Source: Clostridiaceae bacterium DTU079
GTDB taxonomy: Bacteria; Bacillota; Clostridia; Acetivibrionales; Acetivibrionaceae
Reading direction: 5' to 3'
Assembly (NCBI GenBank): GCA_001512505.1
Contig: LFSC01000010.1
Location: 2,740-66,739 of the forward strand
Length of the DNA stretch: 64,000 nt
Shown: positions 22,101-29,631 of the stretch, piece by piece
How the letters are laid out: each line of letters begins with the position of its first letter
Numbering within the stretch: position 1 is the stretch's first letter
Made by a program: the position numbers and the translations under genes
Notes under the pieces: model-generated
The model's database searches: none
The model's input: the letters and a program-made list of their open reading frames with translations, nothing else
What the model was told of the DNA's origin: nothing

Positions 22101-23051
22101 TATAAAAAATTGCGAATATTGGCTTCCGATAAGGTGTTTAAGTCCTTAACAACCCTTTCGGAAAACCTTATCATAAAAACCGAAAAGCTTTCTCTTGTGA
22201 TAAGACCGGGAATGATAACCACCGATAACTTCAATCCTCTTGCCGGCAAGGCTTCCGGGGTGGACTATGAGATATGCATATCCTATCCCGATAATGTGGA
22301 TTTTAAGTTAAAGAACATGGTGCTTAAAACCAAAGTGGCGCGGATTGAAATAGGTGTAGTTGACGGAGGAAATGTGTTGCCGGTAAAATCCCTGTTAAAA
22401 CCCCTTAGGGTGTTGGTAAAATATGATGATGAATACAGGGAAGGCAAGATATCGGGATTTGTGTATGAAAAAGGGACATCTGCATGGAGAAGTCTTAATA
22501 CTTCGTACATATACAATTACGACACCGGTATAGGGACTGTTGCATATGAGACCATAAAGACCGGGGACACGGTTGTGGCCGAAACGGGCTTTGACTATTA
22601 TGACGATATATACTACCACAATTATGAGAGTGCGATTAATAATGTCGCTTCCGTACATGAGTTAAAAAGTATCCCGGGAAGGCTTTTTGAACCGGATAAC
22701 TATGCAACCCTCGGAAGTACGGTAAAAATAATGTTTGACGTTTTGAAATATGAGTACGGCAGCGATTACATGAAACAAGCGGCAAGGGCCGGATTGATAA
22801 GTGCTGAAAATGTTGGTGGAGCTGACAGAAATTGCACCGTGGGTGAAGCCTATAAAATGCTGGTAAGGTTGTTTGAGCTTAAAACCGGAAGTACCCTTGA
22901 TGCAAAAAGTAAATCCGAATTCATTGAAGTGAACGGTTTGGAGCTTATAAGAGACAATAAAAAGACCGTGCCGGTAAATGACTCCATAAAACGGGGAGAG
23001 TTATTGGCGCTTATCGAAAAGATATTGGTATATATTGGAGAATTGGAATAA
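19179..23051 (+). CDS. Large secreted fibronectin-III repeat surface protein
   Basis: A 1290-residue secreted protein. ATG 19179 was chosen (GGGAGAG 8 nt upstream; ATG 19173 is too close), giving MRRIKRT, a hydrophobic core and cleavage near TAADTQ. Multiple FN3-like repeats follow, each with the PNTxYYFxV/YxWVRA strand pattern (for example NSTYYFKIVAKR, NTAYVIWVRATR, GTLYYFWLQAES). The C-terminal 130 residues are helical and resemble degenerate SLH repeats, which would bind secondary cell-wall polymer. It is an intact paralogue of the broken gene 40 bp upstream and probably co-transcribed with it. Function is otherwise unknown; a structural or adhesive wall role is inferred. Confidence 0.8.
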   Translation: MRRIKRTVILLLIFTVIFQINSFNMVTAADTQTPPSMLRVDPKDPGEPAIGYNEFDQYYVDLKWDITYPSSAISGYVNFYTQEIAKPYKGGGARSLKDRDVSGNHISGNTYAHRLKGLKSGTVYYIDATAYYNFVFNDTTYSSPQSGTSNRVKVLTNINVSAYALEGNKIKIEWDDVWNTGGRIDYKLYISENSSFSNTPPIYIKKGQIGANGPVTVNEETGKLEYIHTARDPGRVYYVRIEPDVTDIELKKNQYSNTVAVSSFILVKTTKISTDDSGAVWKLDWSPVVTGLGDSDIKITYHIYKGEVNSSALPQYMAAVDGTSFFVTLPTGNVENYFIIRALVTRNGQDVYEGIKIESEQVIVTEQEVAFYPAVPEIVDEFTDPEGEIIASFGEKLEPRSATVMWRVPLLGDGQIDENVVYDIWLIEDPDQIDNPPQGMLIASDIKIGSGNYILYDNKILGYSYKLSNLTPNSTYYFKIVAKREFLEYVDNILQKVTYRSGPAIKVIVTPPEGPINQPNVPARPPLKVKVYGDGRDSITQDSVIIQLKNLWYEKYNAEEKRWEYIRTEKLSETDIPPYVPVAVSSPSTDPGSNSIPIVVDDVYYRKVSYDSGVKIDVGCIKFTEGMTYDGLKNIAADWITGFPVEPNDPLENPQFNPDNNKHNVDIPVTGLEPNTAYVIWVRATRPELNLVSEPSDPIIITTDPVIIPPPEKPVVPFFNYSLSGDTYIDLGWEFKPEYNYYIKYGTEDNINSAVGNVKVVLEDLYNSMYYRVRDLKPGTLYYFWLQAESVSGGESIKSEWSDSYLVSTLELIPPDSPRGFGIKNSSDAVTKNSITFEWIQEEGLQYILEVSKDMNFSESKEYNVGAASEYTVDGLLSNHRYFARLFAYDPAKDLRSGPTHVISVRTLGSRDDYDSDVDIEDAITGEYIEKAETIEDGVWNIRIVGVNADRFIEQVIKDNKLDVTIDLSNPPAAYKKLRILASDKVFKSLTTLSENLIIKTEKLSLVIRPGMITTDNFNPLAGKASGVDYEICISYPDNVDFKLKNMVLKTKVARIEIGVVDGGNVLPVKSLLKPLRVLVKYDDEYREGKISGFVYEKGTSAWRSLNTSYIYNYDTGIGTVAYETIKTGDTVVAETGFDYYDDIYYHNYESAINNVASVHELKSIPGRLFEPDNYATLGSTVKIMFDVLKYEYGSDYMKQAARAGLISAENVGGADRNCTVGEAYKMLVRLFELKTGSTLDAKSKSEFIEVNGLELIRDNKKTVPVNDSIKRGELLALIEKILVYIGELE

Positions 23052-23105
23052 ATATCTGGATGATTTTTTAAAATTTAGTCCTCAAAAAAAGAGGATTTGG
23101 GGTGT

Positions 23106-23963
23106 ATGATAATGAATATAAATAATATAAAAATATACATAATAACTATAGCATTGATTTTTTTCATCAATATGCAGGATGTTTGTGCTCACGGCGTATT
23201 GTATGATATGAAGCAAATAAGTGAGAAAAAAGTAAGAATTACAATAAAGCTTACTGAAGGTGAGCAAAAGAGAGGTATTGCCATTACCCATTATTATCTG
23301 GAAAACGGTAAGGTGCTGCATATCGGTTATGAGACCGGGAATGGAGCTGAAAGTGAGGCGTATCTGGACTTTGATTTGTCCGGTGCGGTTCCTCCCATAA
23401 GAGTAAAGCTTACAAACATTAACGACAGGGAGTGGATACCTTTTAATGATATAAAGGGGATTGAGCAGGAGGAGTATATTACCCATCTTCATGATGCTGG
23501 AATTTTGAACGGGATGCCGGACGGTTCCTTTAAGCCATACAGCAATATTACCAGGGCCGAGTTTATGGTTCTGGTAGTAAAAGCATTAAATATTGAAGGA
23601 AAAGCTGAAAATACAGAAGGTTTTACCGATATTGAAGGACACTGGGCCAAGGAAATAATTCTGGTTGCCTCAAAACACGGATTGATTTCCGGCTATGGGG
23701 ATAAGACCATAAGGCCGGATAATCCCATCAGCTTGGCGGAAGTCAGTTCGGTTATTTCGCGGGCATTTGAGTTTAAAACCGCGAAAAACGGAATATATCA
23801 AAAGTTAAAAAGGGACAAATGGTACAGCGGTTCGGTTAAAAAAATGTTTGATGTTGGAATTCTTTCGGTATATGATAGCATCTATGAAAATTTCAACGAG
23901 GAAGGGTTAATTAACAGGGCAGATTGTGCAATGATGATAAGCCGGGCTCTTACAACGTATTAA
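23106..23963 (+). CDS. SLH-domain cell-surface protein
   Basis: A 285-residue exported protein: N-terminal hydrophobic segment (MIMNINNIKIYIITIALIFF), a short beta-rich region, then SLH repeats (IPFNDIKGIEQEEYITHLHDAG, with MPDGSFKPYSNITRAEF; then FTDIEGHWAKEII with the ITRAEF-like ISLAEV), and a weaker third. SLH domains attach to pyruvylated wall polymer, so the protein is anchored non-covalently at the surface. ATG 23106 is preceded by AGAGGA at 11 nt; ATG 23112 is an alternative. It lies 55 bp after the FN3 gene, completing a surface-protein trio. Confidence 0.8.
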   Translation: MIMNINNIKIYIITIALIFFINMQDVCAHGVLYDMKQISEKKVRITIKLTEGEQKRGIAITHYYLENGKVLHIGYETGNGAESEAYLDFDLSGAVPPIRVKLTNINDREWIPFNDIKGIEQEEYITHLHDAGILNGMPDGSFKPYSNITRAEFMVLVVKALNIEGKAENTEGFTDIEGHWAKEIILVASKHGLISGYGDKTIRPDNPISLAEVSSVISRAFEFKTAKNGIYQKLKRDKWYSGSVKKMFDVGILSVYDSIYENFNEEGLINRADCAMMISRALTTY

Positions 23964-24260
23964 TAACAAAAGTATCACCCGGGCATCGTTAAATTAAAAA
24001 TGAAAATTAAACCAACTCCTTTGCTGCTTACAGAAATCTACGTAGCTTACATTTTGGATAACATTTAAATTGACTAAAAAATAAACAATGCCGTTATTTT
24101 AGGGGGTGGTATTTCTTAATACATTTCTAATTAATCATTGAAATTTAAAGCAAATCTTTAAGAAATATTGGATGTATATCCCATTGTATTAAAGGTTATA
24201 ATTCTACTATAACTGTGCTCATTTCTTGCAACAGGCACATAACGGTAGAAGGGGATATAC
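23964..24260 (+). other. Intergenic region before ywmB
   Basis: 297 bp, AT-rich, marking the return from the surface-protein block to conserved core genes. I see no terminator with a clean T run and no convincing promoter or RNA structure. Confidence 0.4.
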
Positions 24261-25025
24261 ATGAAAAGATTGTCAAAAAATCGGTTTTACTTGCTGTTAA
24301 TATTAATAATACTATTTACAATTGGGTGTATAAGGCTATATTATAATAAAGGATATTCTTATGCTGCCCTTGAAAAAGCATTCGAAGCTTCAGGAGCAAA
24401 TTTCGTAAGCAGTGAATTTTATGTGCATGCTGAAGTGGGTAAAGAGTACAAAAGCTTTGAGGAGCTTTCAAGAATGGCTGATAGCCTTGCGGCAGATATG
24501 AATATCGAAAAAAATGACTTATATTCAAGGAAACTTGTAGGAAACGACTCTATTGATAAAATGGAGATTATCGGAACTGCAGGAGAAGGAAAAAGAATAA
24601 ATATTTGTGCACATTCGGAAAGAAACGACGACGGTAACGTTCAATCTTACATAACCGTAAGCGTTACCGTGGATTCAACGAAGTATGAACTTGAAGATAT
24701 ATATAAAGGTTTGCTGAAAACCTTGGACAAATATAAGATATCTTCAAAAATAAATACTTGTATTACCGGGTGCTTTGAAGGAAAACTGAATTATGACGCA
24801 TTAAATAAAGTCTGCATTCGCGTACTTAAAAATGCAGACGCAAAAAAGGTAAACGGTATTACGAATAATAATTTGATAAGTGTTTCGGCGTATTCTCCCG
24901 GTATAGATAACACTATACTGGAAAATGGGAAAAAGGTTAACATGAATTTGGCAATAAGATATAATTCGTACGAGAATAAGACTTATATCTGGATTGCAAT
25001 ACCGGTGATAACCATTGAGTATTGA
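24261..25025 (+). CDS. ywmB: YwmB family protein
   Basis: 254 residues: a lipoprotein-like or signal-anchor N-terminus (MKRLSKNRFYLLLILIILFTIGC, with a Cys at 23 in an IGC context that could be lipidated), then an alpha/beta domain of the YwmB (DUF1779, TATA-box-binding-like fold) family. Function is unknown. The assignment rests on size, overall pattern and position: ywmB also precedes murAA and spoIID in Bacillus. The RBS is AGAAGGGG. Confidence 0.75.
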   Translation: MKRLSKNRFYLLLILIILFTIGCIRLYYNKGYSYAALEKAFEASGANFVSSEFYVHAEVGKEYKSFEELSRMADSLAADMNIEKNDLYSRKLVGNDSIDKMEIIGTAGEGKRINICAHSERNDDGNVQSYITVSVTVDSTKYELEDIYKGLLKTLDKYKISSKINTCITGCFEGKLNYDALNKVCIRVLKNADAKKVNGITNNNLISVSAYSPGIDNTILENGKKVNMNLAIRYNSYENKTYIWIAIPVITIEY

Positions 25026-25091
25026 ACAGTTAACCGCACAGAAATACATACTAAAGACAAATTACAATAATAAACGAAAGGAAGAATCGAT

Positions 25092-26366
25092 GTGCCTAAA
25101 CTAATTGTAACCGAAGCAAAGCCTTTAAAGGGAAAGGTAAGAATAAGCGGTGCAAAGAATTCTGTGTTGCCCATTATCGCTGCCTCCATTTTAGGTGATG
25201 AGGAGAGCATTCTTGAAGAAATCCCGAATCTTACTGATGTAAAAATTATGTGTGAGCTATTGGAGTCTTTTGGTGTGAATGTGGAGTTTTCAGAAAACGA
25301 ATCCAGGCTTCGCATTGCTTTGAAGGATATAATAAATACCACAGCACCCTATGAACTGGTCAATAAAATGAGGGCATCCATTCTTGTAATGGGACCTCTT
25401 TTAGCCAGAACAGGCACGGCAAAGATTTCTCTTCCCGGCGGTTGTGCTATAGGAACCCGGCCGGTTGACTTGCATCTTAAAGGCTTTGCTGCAATGGGAG
25501 CAGAGATAAACCAAGGGCATGGCTATATAGAAGCAAGAGTTGACGGAAGACTTAAAGGAAATAAAATTTATTTGGATTTCCCCAGTGTCGGTGCTACCGA
25601 AAATATCATGATGGCAGCGACTTTGGCAGAGGGTCAGACCATAATTGAAAATGCTGCAATAGAGCCGGAGATTGTAGATCTTGCTACGTATTTAACGGCT
25701 ATGGGAGCAGATATTAAGGGAGCAGGGACCGATACGATAAAGATAAACGGTGTTCATAGCTTAAGCGGTACAAATCATGCTGTCATTCCGGACAGAATTG
25801 AAGCAGGTACGTTTATGGTGGCTGCGGCGGTAACCGGCGGAGACGTGGTGGTGGAAAACATCGTGCCGGATCATGTAAAGCCTATAACGGCAAAGCTTAG
25901 AGAAGCAGGTGTTGAGGTTTCCGAGGAGCTTTCAAGCATACATGTGAGGGCCGGTAATGACATACGGCCTATAGATATCAAGACCCATCCGTATCCGGGA
26001 TTTCCGACGGATATGCAGGCACAGATGACCACATTGATGACCAAGGCCAACGGAACCAGCATGGTTATTGAAACAATTTTTGAAAACAGGTTTATGCACT
26101 TGGCAGAGCTTAAAAGAATGGGTGCCAATGTTAAAATTGAAGGAAGAAGTGCAATTATTGAAGGCAAGCCCAAGCTTACCGGCGCAATGGTTCGGGCTAC
26201 AGATTTGAGGGCCGGTGCGGCACTTATTCTGGCAGGGCTTATAGCTGAAGGTATTACCGAGGTCACGGAAATAGAGCATATTGACCGGGGATATGTGAGA
26301 ATTGACGAGAAGCTTAATGCTCTTGGTGCAAATATCAAAAGAGTAGAGGACGAAGATCTACAATAA
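25092..26366 (+). CDS. murA: UDP-N-acetylglucosamine 1-carboxyvinyltransferase
   Basis: First committed step of peptidoglycan synthesis, adding enolpyruvate from PEP to UDP-GlcNAc in the cytoplasm. 424 residues; K22-N23 bind substrate, and the fosfomycin-target Cys118 in [13 protein letters not shown] is present, so the enzyme should be fosfomycin sensitive at that residue. GTG 25092 follows AAAGGAAG. The ywmB-murA-spoIID order matches Bacillus murAA. REP-like repeats and a hairpin lie downstream. Confidence 0.97.
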   Translation: MPKLIVTEAKPLKGKVRISGAKNSVLPIIAASILGDEESILEEIPNLTDVKIMCELLESFGVNVEFSENESRLRIALKDIINTTAPYELVNKMRASILVMGPLLARTGTAKISLPGGCAIGTRPVDLHLKGFAAMGAEINQGHGYIEARVDGRLKGNKIYLDFPSVGATENIMMAATLAEGQTIIENAAIEPEIVDLATYLTAMGADIKGAGTDTIKINGVHSLSGTNHAVIPDRIEAGTFMVAAAVTGGDVVVENIVPDHVKPITAKLREAGVEVSEELSSIHVRAGNDIRPIDIKTHPYPGFPTDMQAQMTTLMTKANGTSMVIETIFENRFMHLAELKRMGANVKIEGRSAIIEGKPKLTGAMVRATDLRAGAALILAGLIAEGITEVTEIEHIDRGYVRIDEKLNALGANIKRVEDEDLQ

Positions 26367-26430
26367 CACAGGGGGACGGTTCTCCCGTTTCAAGAGGGAC
26401 TAGCACAGAGGGACGGTTCTTCCGTGTCAA
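26367..26430. repeat. Two tandem copies of the GGGACGGTTCT repeat
   Basis: Copy 1 (from 26367) reads CACAGGGGGACGGTTCTCCCG and is followed by copy 2 (from about 26402) CACAGAGGGACGGTTCTTCCG, then GTGTCA. Copy 2 is nearly identical to one arm of the 52-bp palindrome at 14140-14191. A short direct repeat (TCAAAATAGCA, twice) follows. This fits REP-like elements that are mobilised or maintained by REP-associated transposases; none is in the window. Confidence 0.75.
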
Positions 26431-26457
26431 AATAGCAGTCAAAATAGCAAGTACATA

Positions 26458-26485
26458 TTAAGGGACGCAGCGATGCGTCCTTTAA
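26458..26485 (+). terminator. Probable terminator after murA
   Basis: TTAAGGGACGCA and TGCGTCCTTTAA form a 12-bp stem (one G-U) with loop GCGA. The trailing T run is short, so termination strength is uncertain. Confidence 0.55.
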
Positions 26486-26639
26486 TTATGGTGTGAGCAT
26501 CCTTGACGGTGCAAGTATTTCTATTTGCTTTTGTTCTTGTCTGAAAAAAGAATAACCGAAAGCTTGTAATCATATTTATTTATTAATAACAATTCAATCG
26601 GGATAAAAATTACTAAAATCATAGGAAAAGGTAAGGACA

Positions 26640-27704
26640 ATGAAAAAGCTTTTGGGTTATTTTGTTTTAATGACAATGATAATAGTTATACTTCCGTTGA
26701 TTATTGTAAGGGGCTGCAGTACGGTTATAACCGATATTGTACCTGAGGACGATAATAAGGAAGAACAGAAGCAGGAACAGAAGAAGGAGCAAACAAAAGC
26801 CGGAGAAATAAAGATTAAGGTGTATATAAAGGATAGGGATATAGTTGAGGAAATGCCTTTGGAAGAGTATATAAAGGGTGTGGTGGCGGCGGAGATGCCT
26901 GTTGATTTTGAACCGGAAGCCCTTAAGGCACAAGCGGTGGCTGCCCGTACATATGCATATGGAAGAATGAAAAAAATATATACTCCCGCCGACGATATAC
27001 ATAACGGTGCGGATATATGCACCGATTCAGCTCATTGTCAGGCATGGATCAAAAAGGAGGATGCTCTTAAAAAGTGGGAATCCTCTAAAGCCTCCGCTAA
27101 TTGGAAAAAGATTGAGAAGGCTGTCTTGGAAACGGAAGGGCAAATTCTCTTATATGAAAACCGTGTTGTAAACCCGGTATTCCATTCCAACAGCGGAGGA
27201 ATGACTGAAAATTCTGAAGATGTTTGGGAGGGAACGGTGGTTCCTTATCTTAAGAGCGTTGTAAGTGAAGGCGAAGAAGCCAGTGAAGGATATGAGGTTG
27301 AAACGGAATTCAAAAAAGAGGATATAGTAAAAAAGCTAAAGGCACAATATCCGGATATTAAAGTAAGCAAGGAGAGCCTATTTGATGAAATTGAAATTCT
27401 TGAACGGACTGAAGCCGGTAGAGTAAAAAGTATGAAAATAGGAGATAAGACTCTAAAGGGGACAGAGTTTAGGAGCCTTCTGGGACTCAGGTCAACAAAT
27501 TTCTCCATTGAAAATATCGATGACTCCAGGCTTAAAATCACAACCATAGGATATGGGCATGGTGTCGGAATGAGTCAATGGGGAGCAAACTACCGGGCCG
27601 AACAGGGAGATAGCTATGAAGAAATTCTGAAATATTATTATCAGGGCGTATATATTGATTCCATTGAGGATTTAGAATTTATATTGGACTCTAAACATAA
27701 TTAA
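26640..27704 (+). CDS. spoIID: Stage II sporulation protein D
   Basis: Membrane-anchored lytic transglycosylase acting with SpoIIP and SpoIIM to thin septal peptidoglycan during engulfment. 354 residues: one N-terminal membrane helix, a Lys/Glu/Gln linker (KEEQKQEQKKEQTK), then the SpoIID domain with the catalytic-region motif AEMPVDFEPEALKAQAVAARTYA (the Glu of AEMP matches the essential Bacillus Glu) and the C-terminal GYGHGVGMSQWGA. ATG 26640 follows AAAAGGTAAGG. It is normally transcribed by sigma-E in the mother cell; a TCATATT element at 26570 is only a weak match. Confidence 0.95.
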   Translation: MKKLLGYFVLMTMIIVILPLIIVRGCSTVITDIVPEDDNKEEQKQEQKKEQTKAGEIKIKVYIKDRDIVEEMPLEEYIKGVVAAEMPVDFEPEALKAQAVAARTYAYGRMKKIYTPADDIHNGADICTDSAHCQAWIKKEDALKKWESSKASANWKKIEKAVLETEGQILLYENRVVNPVFHSNSGGMTENSEDVWEGTVVPYLKSVVSEGEEASEGYEVETEFKKEDIVKKLKAQYPDIKVSKESLFDEIEILERTEAGRVKSMKIGDKTLKGTEFRSLLGLRSTNFSIENIDDSRLKITTIGYGHGVGMSQWGANYRAEQGDSYEEILKYYYQGVYIDSIEDLEFILDSKHN

Positions 27705-27769
27705 ATATTTTTAACCTCTATGTATATTGTTGCCATAGGCGGTAACAATAATATATGGAGGTGGAAAAA

Positions 27770-28681
27770 GTGGATTTTAAAAAATTATTCCCAGATAAGA
27801 AGGTAACGCAAAAAAAGGTTTTGGATTTTTTTGATAAAAAAGGATTTTATATTGTTTTAGTATTGTGTATAACCGTTATAGGAGTCACTGCAGCACTGGT
27901 TACAACCCATAATATAACTTCATCGAAAAATTACAGCAACAACGAGAATATTATTTCACCGGAAATGTTAAACGGTATGATGGATGAAGACGACAGCAGT
28001 ACTTATTTATCGGAGAACGAGCTTGATATTGAAAATGCAGCGGAGGCAGCAGCAAAAACAACATCGGAGACAGGCAAGCCTTCCGATGCTGCAGTAAGTC
28101 CGACTCCTAAACCTACAGAAGCACCGAAGGATAAGGAGTCAACCAAGGAGCAAAAAGCTACCGAGCCTCCGAAGCAGGAGAAAAAGTCACAGGCTAAGGC
28201 GGAAAGTAAGGCAGCAGCAAAAACTGCAAATAATAACGAAAAGGCCGTACAGACCTTTGCAATGCCGGTATTTGGAAAAGTGACCCTTGAATACGCGATG
28301 GACAAGCTGGTTTATTCCAAAACATTGGAAGAATGGAGATCCCATAGTGGTGTAGACATAAGAGCAGACAGGGGAACAGCGGTAAAGGTTGTTGCCGATG
28401 GTGTTGTATCCGAAATTAAAAACGACCCGAGATTTGGTGTGACTGTTATAGTTGAGCATGCAAACGGTATTAAGACTTTATATGCAAACCTTGCCGGTTC
28501 GGATATGGTTACTCCGAATCAGAAGGTTAAACAGGGAGAAGTAATAGGAAGTGTCGGAAATACTGCAATAATTGAATCGGCTGAACCGCCGCATCTGCAC
28601 TTTGAAGTTATAAAGGACGGCAAACCTGTGGATCCCGGTGATTATCTTTCATTGTCTTCAGAAATATTAAACGACAATTAA
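27770..28681 (+). CDS. spoIIQ: LytM/M23 peptidase of the SpoIIQ type
   Basis: 303 residues: an N-terminal membrane helix (about 20-42), a Pro/Thr/Ala/Lys linker, and a C-terminal LytM domain with intact zinc ligands H192-xxx-D196 (HSGVD) and H275-L-H277 (HLHFE). Bacillus SpoIIQ has lost catalytic residues, whereas clostridial SpoIIQ keeps them, so this copy is probably catalytic. It sits between spoIID and spoIIID, fitting the forespore side of the SpoIIQ-SpoIIIAH channel. GTG 27770 follows GGAGGTGG by 5 nt; the upstream ATG 27755 overlaps this RBS and is unlikely. Confidence 0.85.
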   Translation: MDFKKLFPDKKVTQKKVLDFFDKKGFYIVLVLCITVIGVTAALVTTHNITSSKNYSNNENIISPEMLNGMMDEDDSSTYLSENELDIENAAEAAAKTTSETGKPSDAAVSPTPKPTEAPKDKESTKEQKATEPPKQEKKSQAKAESKAAAKTANNNEKAVQTFAMPVFGKVTLEYAMDKLVYSKTLEEWRSHSGVDIRADRGTAVKVVADGVVSEIKNDPRFGVTVIVEHANGIKTLYANLAGSDMVTPNQKVKQGEVIGSVGNTAIIESAEPPHLHFEVIKDGKPVDPGDYLSLSSEILNDN

Positions 28682-28704
28682 TAAATTCCATAAAGAAATA
28701 AAAG

Positions 28705-28735
28705 GAAGCTACCTAAAACGTAGCTTCTTTTTTTT
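28705..28735 (+). terminator. Rho-independent terminator after spoIIQ
   Basis: GAAGCTAC (28705-28712) and GTAGCTTC (28720-28727) form a perfect stem, followed by eight T residues. Confidence 0.9.
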
Positions 28736-29136
28736 AGATACGCAATTAATAGGATAATACGAAAGAGACATCGGCCTTTGGCATTTGTTTATTTAATGCG
28801 CCTCTACCAATCATAAGTGAATTCAATACGGCATATATATTATATTGAAAACCGAAAGCAAATCGTATTGAGAAATATGCTTTCGATGATAATTATATGA
28901 TTTAAAAATCCGAACAAATGAGCAAAATTTCAAAAGCTGTTAAGAGTACGCGGATGTTAAAAAAGCAGTTGCATACCCATGTTAACTATCCTGAATTATA
29001 GATATACAAGATTACCAGATTGGAAGGCCTGGTATTGTTCAAGTTTAAAGTCGGTAACGGGTCTGCGGTAATAGATAAAGAAACTTCAAGCTACGTTGGA
29101 AGTCAATAGAGTATCAACTGTAAGGGGGGCGTATCG
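28736..29136 (+). other. Intergenic region spoIIQ-spoIIID
   Basis: A 401-bp gap with no plausible gene. It holds the pseudoknot-like pairing at 28823-28885 and presumably the spoIIID promoter. ATATACAAGAT near 29003 resembles a sigma-E -10, but no good -35 lies in front of it. Confidence 0.5.
28823..28885 (+). ncRNA. Candidate structured RNA with H-type pseudoknot pairing
   Basis: Two interleaved perfect 8-bp complementarities: TCAATACG (28823-28830) with CGTATTGA (28864-28871), and CGAAAGCA (28853-28860) with TGCTTTCG (28878-28885). The order S1-S2-S1'-S2' is the H-type pseudoknot arrangement. It starts about 90 nt past the spoIIQ terminator. Whether it is transcribed is unknown. Confidence 0.35.
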
Positions 29137-29391
29137 TTGAAAGGTTATATAGAAGAGAGAGCCGTGGAGCTTGCCAACTATATTATTGAAAACAAGGCAA
29201 CTGTACGGGCTGCCGCAAAAAAGTTTGGGATTAGCAAAAGCACGGTACACAAGGATGTAACCGAAAGATTGGTTCAAATTAACTCTGTTCTGGCGGAAGA
29301 AGCCAAAGCAGTGTTGGACAAAAATAAAGCAGAGAGACACATAAGAGGTGGTCTTGCAACTAGAGCCAAATACAAAGGGAAATCGGAATAA
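29137..29391 (+). CDS. spoIIID: Sporulation transcription factor SpoIIID
   Basis: Mother-cell DNA-binding protein that activates or represses many sigma-E genes and helps switch to sigma-K. 84 residues with a helix-turn-helix at about 20-42 (TVRAAAKKFGISKSTVHKDV) and the basic C-terminal recognition segment AERHIRGGLATRAKYKG. TTG 29137 is 8 nt after AAGGGGGG. In Bacillus it directly precedes mbl; here a 3.7-kb island separates them. Confidence 0.96.
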   Translation: MKGYIEERAVELANYIIENKATVRAAAKKFGISKSTVHKDVTERLVQINSVLAEEAKAVLDKNKAERHIRGGLATRAKYKGKSE

Positions 29392-29397
29392 ATGTCT

Positions 29398-29428
29398 AAA
29401 AGTCGGGAAACCGGCTTTTAGCTTTTTT
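29398..29428 (+). terminator. Rho-independent terminator after spoIIID
   Basis: AAAAGTCGG (29398-29406) and CCGGCTTTT (29411-29419) pair with one G-U around GAAA, followed by AGCTTTTTT. Confidence 0.85.
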
Positions 29429-29452
29429 AATGCAAAGGCAGAGAAAACGTAG

Positions 29453-29569
29453 GGAAAGATATATGTTATTGGAAATAAAGAAATCAACGGCGAAGACTGC
29501 CAAGAGGACATTACTAAAAAAGTGATGAATCGCCGCCAATTACTTGACACCGACCCAATAATTTCATAA
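29453..29569 (+). pseudogene. Short coding-like remnant at the left edge of the island
   Basis: A 38-codon open stretch without a usable start codon reads protein-like (KIYVIGNKEINGEDCQED ... MNRRQLLDTD) and ends at TAA 29567-29569. It follows a TAG at 29450. I do not recognise a family. It may be the C-terminal relic of a gene lost when the neighbouring island arrived, or chance. Confidence 0.3.
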
Positions 29570-29631
29570 TATTTACATAGAAATATAGGATTGGTATACT
29601 AATGGAAAAAAGCGGAGAGAGGATGGTGAGT

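Noticed and set aside
26570-26598. Sigma-E promoter for spoIID (TCATATT ... CAATTCAAT)
   Set aside because: The -10 match is poor; mentioned only as a weak possibility.
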